A stretch of 64,000 nt of DNA, from positions 2,108,001 to 2,172,000 of the forward strand of contig NZ_CP071129.1 in assembly GCF_017220215.1 (NCBI RefSeq), written 5' to 3'. This document shows, in pieces, positions 8,774-16,360 of the stretch (the stretch's first letter is position 1; the number at the start of each line of letters is the position of its first letter). The notes beneath the pieces are model-generated. The model ran no database searches and was not told the DNA's origin. It saw nothing but the letters and a program-made list of their open reading frames with translations. This stretch comes from Caballeronia sp. M1242. GTDB taxonomy: Bacteria > Pseudomonadota > Gammaproteobacteria > Burkholderiales > Burkholderiaceae. A program made the translations under genes and the position numbers.

Positions 8774-9883
8774 ATGCTTAGTTTCGCGCTTGCTTTTCTG
8801 GTCTCGCTCTTCGTGACCTTGTTGATCGTGCGCTTTGCGCACTTGCAGGAAGGCGTGCTCGGCGATACCGATCTCGCCGGCGTGCAGAAGTTTCACGCGC
8901 GGCCGGTTCCGCGCATCGGCGGCGTCGGCATTCTGTGCGGACTCGCCGCCTCCGCCGTGCAATTGCGATGGAGTTATCCGCTCGTGTCGGGCGGCATCCT
9001 CGGCATCATCGCGTGCGGCTTGCCTGCGTTTCTCTCCGGGCTTCTGGAAGACTTGACCAAGCGCGTGACGCCGCTCGTGCGTCTCATCTGCACAATGGCC
9101 GCTGCCGGTCTCGCGTATGCGCTGCTCGATATCGCGGTGACGCGAATCAGCGTGCCGCCGCTCGATTTTCTGCTCTCCTACGCAATCATTTCTTGCGCGG
9201 TGACGGTGCTCGCCGTCGCGGCGCTCGCCAACGCGGTGAACATCATCGACGGCTTTAACGGCCTCGCGTCGATGGTCACGTTCATGATGTTCGCGTCGCT
9301 CGCTTACGTCGCGTTCCAGGTTCACGATCCGGTCGTGCTGTCGGGATCGCTCATCATGATGGGCGCGGTGATGGGCTTCTTCATCTGGAATTTTCCCGCC
9401 GGCCTCATCTTTCTCGGCGATGGCGGCGCGTACTTCGTCGGCTTCATGCTCGCGGAACTCGCGATCATGCTCGTCATGCGCAACCGCGATGTATCGGCAT
9501 GGTATCCGGTGCTGCTCTTCATGTACCCGATCTTCGAGACGTGCTTCTCGATCTATCGCAAGAAGTTCATTCGCGGCATGTCGCCCGGCATTCCGGACGG
9601 CGTGCATCTGCATATGCTCGTCTACAAGCGGCTGATGCGCTGGGCCGTCGGCGTGCAGAACGCGCGCGAACTCACGCGGCGTAACTCGCTGACCTCACCC
9701 TATTTGTGGTTGCTATGCCTCATCGCGGTGATTCCCGCGACGCTCTTCTGGCGTCATACGGTGCATCTGTTCTGCTTCGTCGTGGTATTCGCGGCCACAT
9801 ACGTCTGGCTCTATGTCAGCATCGTTCGCTTCAAGGTGCCGCGCTGGATGGTGTTTCGCCGGCCGCATCCGGTGAAGAAGTAG
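8774..9883 (+). CDS. WecA/WbpL-like undecaprenyl-phosphate HexNAc-1-phosphate transferase
   Basis: A 369-aa polytopic membrane protein of the MraY/WecA (polyprenyl-phosphate HexNAc-1-P transferase) family. It starts glycan synthesis by transferring a sugar phosphate from a UDP-sugar to undecaprenyl phosphate. Visible motifs are KFHARPVPRIGGVGI after the first membrane helix, LANAVNIIDGFNGLASM (with the Mg-binding Asp), LIFLGDGGAYFVGF and the cytoplasmic loop GIPDGVHLHMLVYKRLM with the conserved His cluster. It is the last gene of the five-gene operon, followed within 20 bp by an intrinsic terminator. A second enzyme of the same superfamily occurs at 45.2 kb and a WcaJ-type one at 31.3 kb. Confidence 0.88.
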   Translation: MLSFALAFLVSLFVTLLIVRFAHLQEGVLGDTDLAGVQKFHARPVPRIGGVGILCGLAASAVQLRWSYPLVSGGILGIIACGLPAFLSGLLEDLTKRVTPLVRLICTMAAAGLAYALLDIAVTRISVPPLDFLLSYAIISCAVTVLAVAALANAVNIIDGFNGLASMVTFMMFASLAYVAFQVHDPVVLSGSLIMMGAVMGFFIWNFPAGLIFLGDGGAYFVGFMLAELAIMLVMRNRDVSAWYPVLLFMYPIFETCFSIYRKKFIRGMSPGIPDGVHLHMLVYKRLMRWAVGVQNARELTRRNSLTSPYLWLLCLIAVIPATLFWRHTVHLFCFVVVFAATYVWLYVSIVRFKVPRWMVFRRPHPVKK

Positions 9884-9900
9884 TCCATTGCGCACGACCA

Positions 9901-9928
9901 CAACGCCGCCTTCTTTCGGGCGGCGTTG
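9901..9928 (+). terminator. Intrinsic terminator of the galE-wecA-like operon
   Basis: A 10-bp perfect stem, CAACGCCGCC (9901-9910) with GGCGGCGTTG (9919-9928), an 8-nt loop, then TCGTTTT on the plus strand. It lies 18 bp after the WecA-like stop and between convergent genes, so it may also serve the hydrolase gene on the minus strand. Confidence 0.8.
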
Positions 9929-9941
9929 TCGTTTTGGTGCC

Positions 9942-10637
9942 TTATTTCAGGTGCTTTGCGAAAAAATCGGCTGTGCGCGTGTTCGCGAGCTTCGCTGCCG
10001 CCGCATCGTAGTGCGCGCCATGATGGCGCGCGAAGGCATGGTGGCAGCCCGGATACGTGTACGCCTCGATGTTGGCGTGACCTTGCACGGCGGCCAATAC
10101 GCGATTGCGCGCATCGGCATCGATGAACTCGTCCTGTTCCGCCAGATGAATGAGCAACGGCGCCGTGATCTTCGGCAACTCGCTCAAGTGCTGGTCCGTG
10201 CCGCCGCCGTAGTATGAAACGGCGGCGTCGATATCGGTGCGCGCGGCCGTCAGAAACGACAAGAGGCCGCCCAGACAGAAGCCGACCGAACCGACCTTGC
10301 CCTGCACTTGTTCCAGACCGCGTGCGAAGCCGATGGTCGCGGCGATATCCTCGACGCCCGTGTTCAGGTCGAATGCGTTGTAGTACTTCATCGCCTGCTG
10401 CCACTCGGCCTCGGTGCGATCGGTGAGATTCACATTCGGCTCGATTCGCCAGAACAGGTCAGGACATAGCGCGACATAACCTTGTCGCGCGTATTCGTCG
10501 GTGGTTTCGCGCATGTCGCCGTTGATGCCGAAGATTTCCTGCAGAACGACGATGGCAGGCGCAGGCGTTTGCGCCGGATACGCGACGTAGGCGTCGAAAT
10601 CGCCATCGGGCGTCGAGATGCTGAGCATATCGGACAT
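9942..10637 (-). CDS. Dienelactone hydrolase family protein
   Basis: 231 aa from the ATG at 10635-10637, chosen because GGAG lies 7 bp upstream (an in-frame ATG 12 bp earlier has no such site). It is an alpha/beta hydrolase of the dienelactone hydrolase family: Cys121 in the nucleophile elbow GFCLGG, Asp169 in EQDEF and His199/200 in GCHHAFAR form the expected Cys-Asp-His triad, with Glu34 in QEIFG. The family hydrolyses dienelactones in chlorocatechol degradation, but many members have unknown or general esterase roles. It is the only gene between 4 and 34 kb without an obvious link to polysaccharide synthesis. Confidence 0.88.
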   Translation of the reverse strand: MSDMLSISTPDGDFDAYVAYPAQTPAPAIVVLQEIFGINGDMRETTDEYARQGYVALCPDLFWRIEPNVNLTDRTEAEWQQAMKYYNAFDLNTGVEDIAATIGFARGLEQVQGKVGSVGFCLGGLLSFLTAARTDIDAAVSYYGGGTDQHLSELPKITAPLLIHLAEQDEFIDADARNRVLAAVQGHANIEAYTYPGCHHAFARHHGAHYDAAAAKLANTRTADFFAKHLK

Positions 10638-10687
10638 GTGTGTCTCCATTGAGCGGCACTACGCTATTTCATAGGCGAAAAAAGAAA

Positions 10688-10717
10688 CGCGCGCCAGCAT
10701 CGAATGGCTGGCGCGCG
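10688..10717 (-). terminator. Intrinsic terminator of the wzx-GT4 minus-strand operon
   Basis: An 11-bp perfect stem, CGCGCGCCAGC (10688-10698) with GCTGGCGCGCG (10707-10717). On the minus strand it is followed by TTTCTTTTTTC. It lies 37 bp downstream of the GT4 stop and just upstream of the hydrolase start. Confidence 0.85.
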
Positions 10718-10753
10718 CTGCGCATTTCTCCGCGACGCGTAGAACTTGCCGCT

Positions 10754-11836
10754 TCAGGCCGGCGCAGGACGCGGCAAGCGTTGCGTCACATCTCGCGCGA
10801 CGGCGAGATAACGCGCGGCCGTATCCGCAAGCGTCAGGCCGTTGAGCGGCCGGTGCGCGCGTGGCTGGCCGAGCGCGACGACGAGCGCATCCGCATAGGC
10901 TTTCGTATCGTCGGGATCGCACAGGCGCACGCTCGGAAAGTCCGCCGCGAAACTGAACGGACGAATCGTGCTCGCGACTACAGGCACGCCGGACGCGAGC
11001 GCTTCCAGAAACGCGATGCTGTGTCCTTCCGACCGAGAAGGCATGGCAAACACATTCGACGAGAACAGCAGTTCCGCCACGTCGGAACGCGGACCTTGCA
11101 GACTCACGTTCTTCGAAAGCCCGAGCTTCTCGATCAGATCGCCCACGGCCGCGTGATACGCCGGATCTTCGATCACGCCGCACAACAGCAGCCGCGCATC
11201 CGGCACGCGCTGAACGACTTGCTCGAACGCGTGCACGGTCGAAAGCTGATTCTTCACCGACGTATAGCGCCCGATCTGCAAGATCTGCTGCGATGCGTGA
11301 CCCGTCGTGCTCGCCGAACGCATCGAGAAGCGGGACATGTCGACGCCGTTCGGAATGAGCGTCATTGAAGGATGACGCCCGACCGCGCCGACGTAATCGT
11401 CGATATTCGCAGGCGACACCGCGATGACCGCGCGCGCCCGCCGCGAGAGCATGCGCTCGACGCGCCGGAACATGCGGCTCTCGAAGTCGTTGGTCGCCGA
11501 GTGCATCACATAGACGACCGGCACCGCGAGCGGCAACATGCGCGCATAGAACGCGGGAATGGTCGCGTGCGCGAAGAGCACGTCCGCCTGATACGCGCGG
11601 ATCGTTCGATGCAGTTCCAACAGCTTGCCGAAGCGTCCGTGCATGCGGTCCGGAAAGAGACACTGCACGCCGTTCGCGACGAGTTCCGCCTGCAGCGCGG
11701 TGAAGTCGTCATGCGGCGGCATGAGCGACGCAATGGCCACCGTCTCGCCGCTTCTTTGCTGATGAATCGCCAGGTCTTTCGCCAATACCTCGGCGCCGGA
11801 AAGTCGCGGCGCCAGGACGAGATGTACGATGCGCAT
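10754..11836 (-). CDS. Family 4 glycosyltransferase
   Basis: 360 aa from MRIVHLVLAPRLSGAEVLAKDL. The ATG (11834-11836) lies one base after the TGA of the upstream flippase, so the two genes are coupled. It has the GT-B layout: an N-terminal acceptor domain with LFAHATIPAFYARML, a linker with VIPNGVDMSRF-like TLIPNGVDM, a donor-binding QILQIGRYTSVKNQ and the EX7E-type SRSEGHSIAFLEALASG. It is a retaining glycosyltransferase of the Wzx/Wzy exopolysaccharide locus. The sugar cannot be assigned. The frame continues upstream of this ATG but there overlaps the flippase gene. Confidence 0.85.
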   Translation of the reverse strand: MRIVHLVLAPRLSGAEVLAKDLAIHQQRSGETVAIASLMPPHDDFTALQAELVANGVQCLFPDRMHGRFGKLLELHRTIRAYQADVLFAHATIPAFYARMLPLAVPVVYVMHSATNDFESRMFRRVERMLSRRARAVIAVSPANIDDYVGAVGRHPSMTLIPNGVDMSRFSMRSASTTGHASQQILQIGRYTSVKNQLSTVHAFEQVVQRVPDARLLLCGVIEDPAYHAAVGDLIEKLGLSKNVSLQGPRSDVAELLFSSNVFAMPSRSEGHSIAFLEALASGVPVVASTIRPFSFAADFPSVRLCDPDDTKAYADALVVALGQPRAHRPLNGLTLADTAARYLAVARDVTQRLPRPAPA

Positions 11837-11837
11837 T

Positions 11838-13085
11838 TCAAGCCTCTCTGACGATGCGATAAAGCATCCACGCCGTTGCCGATGCAAGCCCCGCGGTCAT
11901 GGACCACGCGATGCCCGTCACGCCCCACAGATGCGTGGCGATGGGCACCGTCACGCACAGCACGACTGCCTGCACGATGGACGCATGCGTCGCCACCTTC
12001 GGCATGCCGCTCGCGCGCAGCCACGACACGAGCACCGCGATCACCGCACCGATCGCCATGTTGATGACGAAGATACGGAAGAGCGGCACCGCCGACAGCC
12101 ACGCCGGCCCGAGCACGAGATTGAAGAGCGGCTCGGCCGCGACGCGCAATGCAACGACGAGCACGGTGAGCCCCACCGCCGCGAGCAACAGATAGCGGCG
12201 AAAGAGCTTGCGCGCCCCCGCGACATCGCGCCGATGATGCTCCGAGAAAGTCGGAAACAGATACTGCGACATCGCGATGGCGGCATCGGCAAGCAACATT
12301 TGCGCGAGCTTCGACGACATCTGATAGGCGCCCAATTGCAGCGGCCCGAGCAGCTTCGCGACGACGACCTTGTCGAACTGGTTCAGCAGAAGATTGACGA
12401 CGCTGCCCGCCCAGATCCAGCGGCTGAAGTTCACGTAATGCGAGATTCCCGCGAACGAGAAGCGAATAGGCGGACGCGGCGACATGGCGGTCCATGTCAG
12501 CGTCGTCTTCAATAGCTCGCCCGCGACGAGGCCGATCAGCACCGAGTACGCGCCCGCGCCCGACAACGCGCATGCGAGGCCGACAGCGCAGTCGGTGAAC
12601 GCGGCCGACGTCTCCACGCCCGCGAGCTTCTGAAAGCCGCGTTGCCGTGTCACCGTGAAGTACGCAGGCGATGCGACGCCCCGCACCATCGGCAATACGG
12701 CGGCAAGCAGAATCAGCCCGATGGAGCCGCCCAAGTGGAACTGGCTCGTCATGAACGGCGCAAGCGCGGCGATCAAGAGACCGATCACTATGCCGCGCAT
12801 CGCGAGCGTGGCCCATACCGCGCCGAGCTCGCTTTGCGAGGGCGCATCGCGTCCCTGCACGACGGCCTGTGCAAGCCCGGTATCGGACAACGCTTCCGCG
12901 ATCGCGACCGCGAGCAGCGCGATGCTGACCGCGCCGATCGCTTCAGGCCCGAGAATGCGGCCGATGGCGAGAAACTTGAGCGCGACGAAGCCGCGCACGA
13001 CCACTTGTTGAAGGAGCACCCAGAAGGCCGCATCGTGCTCGAACCGCGCGCGTGCTGGCAAGAAGGATAGCCGGACAGATCTCAC
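11838..13085 (-). CDS. wzx: WzxC/TuaB-like oligosaccharide flippase
   Basis: A 415-aa membrane protein with about 12 or more hydrophobic segments of the MOP superfamily, resembling the WzxC (colanic acid) and TuaB branch: VLLQQVVVRGFVALKFLAIGRILGPEAIG near the N-terminus, then ALSDTGLAQAVVQG. It is predicted to flip the undecaprenyl-linked repeat unit of the exopolysaccharide to the periplasm for the polymerase at 16.4 kb. It is followed directly by a GT4 gene (1 bp gap), with a shared terminator at 10688-10717. The start at 13085 is the first Met after the upstream stop, and I saw no strong ribosome-binding site. Confidence 0.85.
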   Translation of the reverse strand: MRSVRLSFLPARARFEHDAAFWVLLQQVVVRGFVALKFLAIGRILGPEAIGAVSIALLAVAIAEALSDTGLAQAVVQGRDAPSQSELGAVWATLAMRGIVIGLLIAALAPFMTSQFHLGGSIGLILLAAVLPMVRGVASPAYFTVTRQRGFQKLAGVETSAAFTDCAVGLACALSGAGAYSVLIGLVAGELLKTTLTWTAMSPRPPIRFSFAGISHYVNFSRWIWAGSVVNLLLNQFDKVVVAKLLGPLQLGAYQMSSKLAQMLLADAAIAMSQYLFPTFSEHHRRDVAGARKLFRRYLLLAAVGLTVLVVALRVAAEPLFNLVLGPAWLSAVPLFRIFVINMAIGAVIAVLVSWLRASGMPKVATHASIVQAVVLCVTVPIATHLWGVTGIAWSMTAGLASATAWMLYRIVREA

Positions 13086-13455
13086 TCACATTCCCCGTAC
13101 TGCTGTATTTCGATTCGTGGCGCCGCGATATGTCGGTATCGCGTGCGATCCACCTTGCGCGTCGCGCGCGCGTCCTGTCCGAATGACAGGTACGCGCGAG
13201 GCCCGCGCTTCTTTTCAGGCGACTGTGGGAAAAATAGCGTGGCCGTCGGGGTTGCGGACGCCAACGCGTAGCACTATTCGGCAAGGGTGCGCGTTATCGC
13301 GGGTTGACGGTTGGCGTTTGGTGTTCTTCACCACATCGCGCGACGCGGATAAGCGCTGAAATATGGCCATTCAATGCGCGGGCGCGGTGTTACGTTCGAT
13401 CTCCGACGACACACCATGTCTGATTAGAAAACACCATGACGGATGCCACTTCACG
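13086..13455. other. Divergent intergenic region between wzx and a GT4 gene
   Basis: 370 bp without a credible gene. It should carry the minus-strand promoter of wzx and the plus-strand promoter of the GT4 gene at 13456. Its one clear structure is the dyad at 13167-13198. Confidence 0.5.
13167..13198. repeat. Imperfect inverted repeat upstream of wzx
   Basis: Arms CGCGCGTCCTGTC (13167-13179) and GACAGGTACGCGCG (13185-13198) pair over 13 bp with one bulged A and a 5-nt loop. No T-tract follows on either strand, and the dyad lies 82 bp before the wzx start in a divergent promoter region, so it is more like an operator or 5'-UTR structure than a terminator. Confidence 0.5.
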
Positions 13456-14637
13456 ATGAACGATACCGTTCTCATCATCGAGCCTGATTTCAGCGGTCAC
13501 CGCTGGCGTTACGCGCAATGGGCCGCGAATGCTTATATGGAAGCGGGCTTGCGCTGCCTGATCGTCACCGAGCCGCGCAATGCCGGGCATGCGCTCGTGA
13601 AGCAGATCCAGGAGCAAGGCAACGACGCGCTTAACATCACGTTCGTTGCGCCGCCGGAGCACGGCACGCGCAAGGGGCTCGGGTCCATCAGCTATATGCG
13701 CGCGCATGCGAACTTCAAACACGCCTATGCGGTAGCGAGCCGCGAACGCAAGGTGGCGCTCGTCGTCGTGCCGTATGTCGACTACTTTCTGCTCGCGTTG
13801 CCGTTTCTGCGCTCGCCGTTCGGCAATACGCCGTGGGTCGGCGTCACCATGCGCTCGAACTTCCATCATCATCTCGTCGGCGTGCGCGCGCCGCGCCGGC
13901 CTCTTATCAATGCGGTGAAGTCGCGGCTATTTGCGCGTGCCATTCGCGTGGGCGGCATGAAGACGCTCTTGACTATCGACCCGACGCTGCCCGACTGGTG
14001 GAAGCGCAACGGCGGCCATGCGCACGGAACGAGCATCGACTATCTCGCCGATCCGTTTCCTGACGCGCATGCTGCGGAGCCATCGGCGGCGAGGCGCAGG
14101 CTCGGCCTGTCGAAAGGCATGCACGTGCTCGTCTATGGCGCGATCAACGACCGCAAGGGCATCTTCGAGTTGATCGAAGCATTGGCGCAGCGTAAGGACG
14201 GCGTGCACACGCCGAAGCTGGTGATCGCGGGTGCTCAGGACAAGGACGTACGCGCGCTGTTGAGCGAAGCCGCAGGCAAGCTCTTGCCCGCGCCGATGGT
14301 GCTGGACCGCTTCATTTCGAGCGAGACGGAGCTCGACCTCTTCTCCGCCTGCGATGTCGTCTGGCTCGGTTATAAAGGCCACTACGGCATGAGCGGCGTG
14401 CTCGTGCAGGCATTCCGCTTCGGCAAGCCGGTCATTGCAACGGCCGATGGTCTGATCGGTTGGTTCTGTCGCACGGGCGAGCTAGGACCGGTGATCGACG
14501 ATCTCACGCCGGGCTCGATCAATCGCGCGCTCGACGATGTTCTCGCGCGCCGCAAGCGGCCCGTCGTCGCCGGACATCTGCTGGAGCGCAATACGCTCGG
14601 ACAATTCAAAGAAACACTGCGCCAGGCGATCGCCTGA
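13456..14637 (+). CDS. GT4-like glycosyltransferase
   Basis: 393 aa from MNDTVLIIEPDFSGHRWRY. This start is preferred over an upstream Met because the GT-B N-terminal strand begins here and the additional residues read as intergenic sequence. The protein has HVLVYGAINDRKGIFELIEAL as the donor-domain entry and SACDVVWLGYKGHYGMSGVLVQAFRFG in place of the usual EX7E motif. The second Glu of that motif is absent (GVLVQA), so it is a divergent GT4 that may use a different catalytic arrangement. It is transcribed divergently from wzx and converges on an acyltransferase gene within the exopolysaccharide locus. Confidence 0.78.
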   Translation: MNDTVLIIEPDFSGHRWRYAQWAANAYMEAGLRCLIVTEPRNAGHALVKQIQEQGNDALNITFVAPPEHGTRKGLGSISYMRAHANFKHAYAVASRERKVALVVVPYVDYFLLALPFLRSPFGNTPWVGVTMRSNFHHHLVGVRAPRRPLINAVKSRLFARAIRVGGMKTLLTIDPTLPDWWKRNGGHAHGTSIDYLADPFPDAHAAEPSAARRRLGLSKGMHVLVYGAINDRKGIFELIEALAQRKDGVHTPKLVIAGAQDKDVRALLSEAAGKLLPAPMVLDRFISSETELDLFSACDVVWLGYKGHYGMSGVLVQAFRFGKPVIATADGLIGWFCRTGELGPVIDDLTPGSINRALDDVLARRKRPVVAGHLLERNTLGQFKETLRQAIA

Positions 14638-14651
14638 CGCAGTCAGCATGA

Positions 14652-14682
14652 CGCCGGTTCTTGCGATCATCGCAGGAACCGG
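14652..14682. terminator. Hairpin between convergent GT4 and acyltransferase genes
   Basis: Arms at 14652-14665 and 14669-14682 (GCCGGTTC-T-TGCGA with TCGCA-G-GAACCGGC) form a 14-bp stem with one T-G pair and a 3-nt loop, 15 bp after the GT4 stop. No strong T-tract follows, so termination here would rely on the stem or on Rho. Confidence 0.5.
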
Positions 14683-14692
14683 CTGATTCGCA

Positions 14693-15847
14693 TCAAGCCT
14701 GCTTTCCGACCACTTCCACCGCGTCCACCACCTTCTGCGTTTGCGCTTTCCGCTTCGCGGGGAAGAGCGCATCGCGCATGCGCAGGAACGGGAACTCCAC
14801 CGCACGCGTCGTCACGTACCCGACCACGATCGCAATGGCGAACTGAGCCGCCATGATGACGCCCCACGCGGGTATCGCCGGAAGATGCAGCGCGGCCGCC
14901 TTGCGGATGAGGATATCGCCCGGTGCGAGCGCCAGCGAATGCCACAGGTAGATGCCATAGGAATACACGCCGATCCACCCGATCAGCCGATAAAGCCGCG
15001 ACTCGCGAATGCGCCCCGAGTACTCGACCGTCAGCACGATGAGCGCGCAGAACCCGATGGCCTGCACGGTATAACCAATGCTTTGGTCCAGCTCCACGTT
15101 GCGCGTGCCGAACACGAGCCACAGCACGAGCCCCGCGACGGCGGCCAACAACAGGCCCTTTCTCTCTGCGATACCGCGATACACCGCAGGCTTCAGCCAA
15201 TAGAGCGCGGCGAGCATGACCCCGAACAACAGGCTGTCGATGCGGTATTGCGTATAGAAGAACGTGCCTTCCAGATCGCCGTGATAGACCGCGATGGTCC
15301 GCGCAATCAGCACCGCGACGCAGATCGACGCAAGCACGCTGAGAATCGTGTTGATGCGCGTCTGCCACCGCGCGAACACGATGAGCAGCAGCGGCAGGAA
15401 CAGATAGAAGTGCTCTTCGACCGCGAGGCTCCACGTCTGCGCAATCGACGAACCAAAATAGTTCTGCATGTGCGTGAGGTTCTGCACGAGGAACGTATTC
15501 GTCGGATGCCGTCCCACCAGCACATGAAAAAGAATCAGCGCGTAGTACGCGGGCCAGATCTTGAAGAGGCGTCGCACGATGAAGCGCGCGGCGTCGATGC
15601 GTCCTTCCTGCGCATACTGCTTGAGCAGCAGGCCGCCGACAAGAAAGCCGCTCAACGTGAAAAACAGATTCACGCCTTCGTGCCCGAAGCTCTTGAGCGG
15701 ATACTCGATCGCGGCAATGAACGCGCTGCCGGTCGGGTATGAGTGAAAGTGATACCCCATGACTGCGATGATGGCGAGTCCCCGGATGAAATCGAGCTCG
15801 ATCGATCGATTGGGTCCTGGCATGCGTGTGGCGCCGAAAAGGCTCAT
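14693..15847 (-). CDS. Acyltransferase family 3 (OafA/NodX-like membrane O-acyltransferase)
   Basis: 384 aa from the ATG at 15845-15847, which is preceded by GGGGGGAAGG. The acyltransferase-3 domain spans nearly the whole protein: RSIELDFIRGLAIIAVMGYHFHSYP at the start with the conserved R-x10-H spacing, HEGVNLFFTLSGFLVGGLLLKQY, and about ten hydrophobic helices, including QTWSLAVEEHFYLFLPLLL. Such enzymes transfer acetyl or other short acyl groups to sugars of surface polysaccharides from the inner membrane. Here it is probably an exopolysaccharide decoration enzyme. It is convergent with the GT4 gene and divergent from wzy. Confidence 0.88.
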   Translation of the reverse strand: MSLFGATRMPGPNRSIELDFIRGLAIIAVMGYHFHSYPTGSAFIAAIEYPLKSFGHEGVNLFFTLSGFLVGGLLLKQYAQEGRIDAARFIVRRLFKIWPAYYALILFHVLVGRHPTNTFLVQNLTHMQNYFGSSIAQTWSLAVEEHFYLFLPLLLIVFARWQTRINTILSVLASICVAVLIARTIAVYHGDLEGTFFYTQYRIDSLLFGVMLAALYWLKPAVYRGIAERKGLLLAAVAGLVLWLVFGTRNVELDQSIGYTVQAIGFCALIVLTVEYSGRIRESRLYRLIGWIGVYSYGIYLWHSLALAPGDILIRKAAALHLPAIPAWGVIMAAQFAIAIVVGYVTTRAVEFPFLRMRDALFPAKRKAQTQKVVDAVEVVGKQA

Positions 15848-15954
15848 GGCCTTCCCCCCTGTCTGCGAAGGTCTTATGTTGCTTATGTTGTATTGGATGC
15901 CTCGCCGCCGGGAGTCCTCATATCGGCGCACGCACGCGCATCGCGGATGTCATT

Positions 15955-16002
15955 TGGTCAATGCCGCCACTGACCCGCGAGGGCCAATTGGCGGCATGAC
16001 CA
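15955..16002. repeat. Inverted repeat upstream of the acyltransferase gene
   Basis: Arms TGGTCAATGCCGCC (15955-15968) and GGCGGCATGACCA (15990-16002) pair over 13 bp with one bulged A across a 21-nt spacer. The spacer itself overlaps a perfect 10-bp palindrome GCCAATTGGC at 15983-15992. The position about 110-155 bp before the acyltransferase start suggests an operator pair or a 5'-UTR structure. Confidence 0.45.
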
Positions 16003-16324
16003 TAATCGTTCCGGAATAGCGGCGTGATCCGCCAGAATCGCATCGTTGCCGGACAGCGCCGCGCGCGCTATGCGGCATCGACAACATAGCCGTTGGTGCT
16101 CTACAAAGGGCGCTTGAGCGAGCGTGGCGCGGCGCACATGGGCGACCGTCGTTTCTCGCCGAACGCTAGTCGCAAAACGCCGCCGCGACGGCGTGCGCTT
16201 TTGGCCGCTGATATATTCGACCCACAAATACGGGGTACCCGGGGACCGTCGCTCAAGCTGATTCAAACACACAACACGCGACACCAGGCTTCCAGGGCAC
16301 GAAGCGGATCCAACCGCGAGAAGT

Positions 16325-16341
16325 AAAGCTCGACGAGCTTT
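16325..16341 (+). promoter_or_regulatory. Short hairpin just before the wzy ribosome-binding site
   Basis: AAAGCTC-GAC-GAGCTTT is a perfect 7-bp inverted repeat with a 3-nt loop, ending 19 bp before the ATG of wzy and directly before AAAGAG, the likely ribosome-binding site. It could affect translation initiation or be a protein-binding site. Confidence 0.35.
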
Positions 16342-16360
16342 GCCATCTAAAGAGAACGCC

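Larger units (their letters stand above)
15848..16360. other. Divergent intergenic region between the acyltransferase and wzy genes
   Basis: 513 bp with no credible gene. It holds three separate dyads: a 13-bp one at 15955-16002, a short one at 16177-16194 (ACGCCG/CGGCGT flanked by AAAA and GCGCTTTT), and a 7-bp one immediately before wzy at 16325-16341. I could not identify convincing -35/-10 pairs. Confidence 0.5.
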
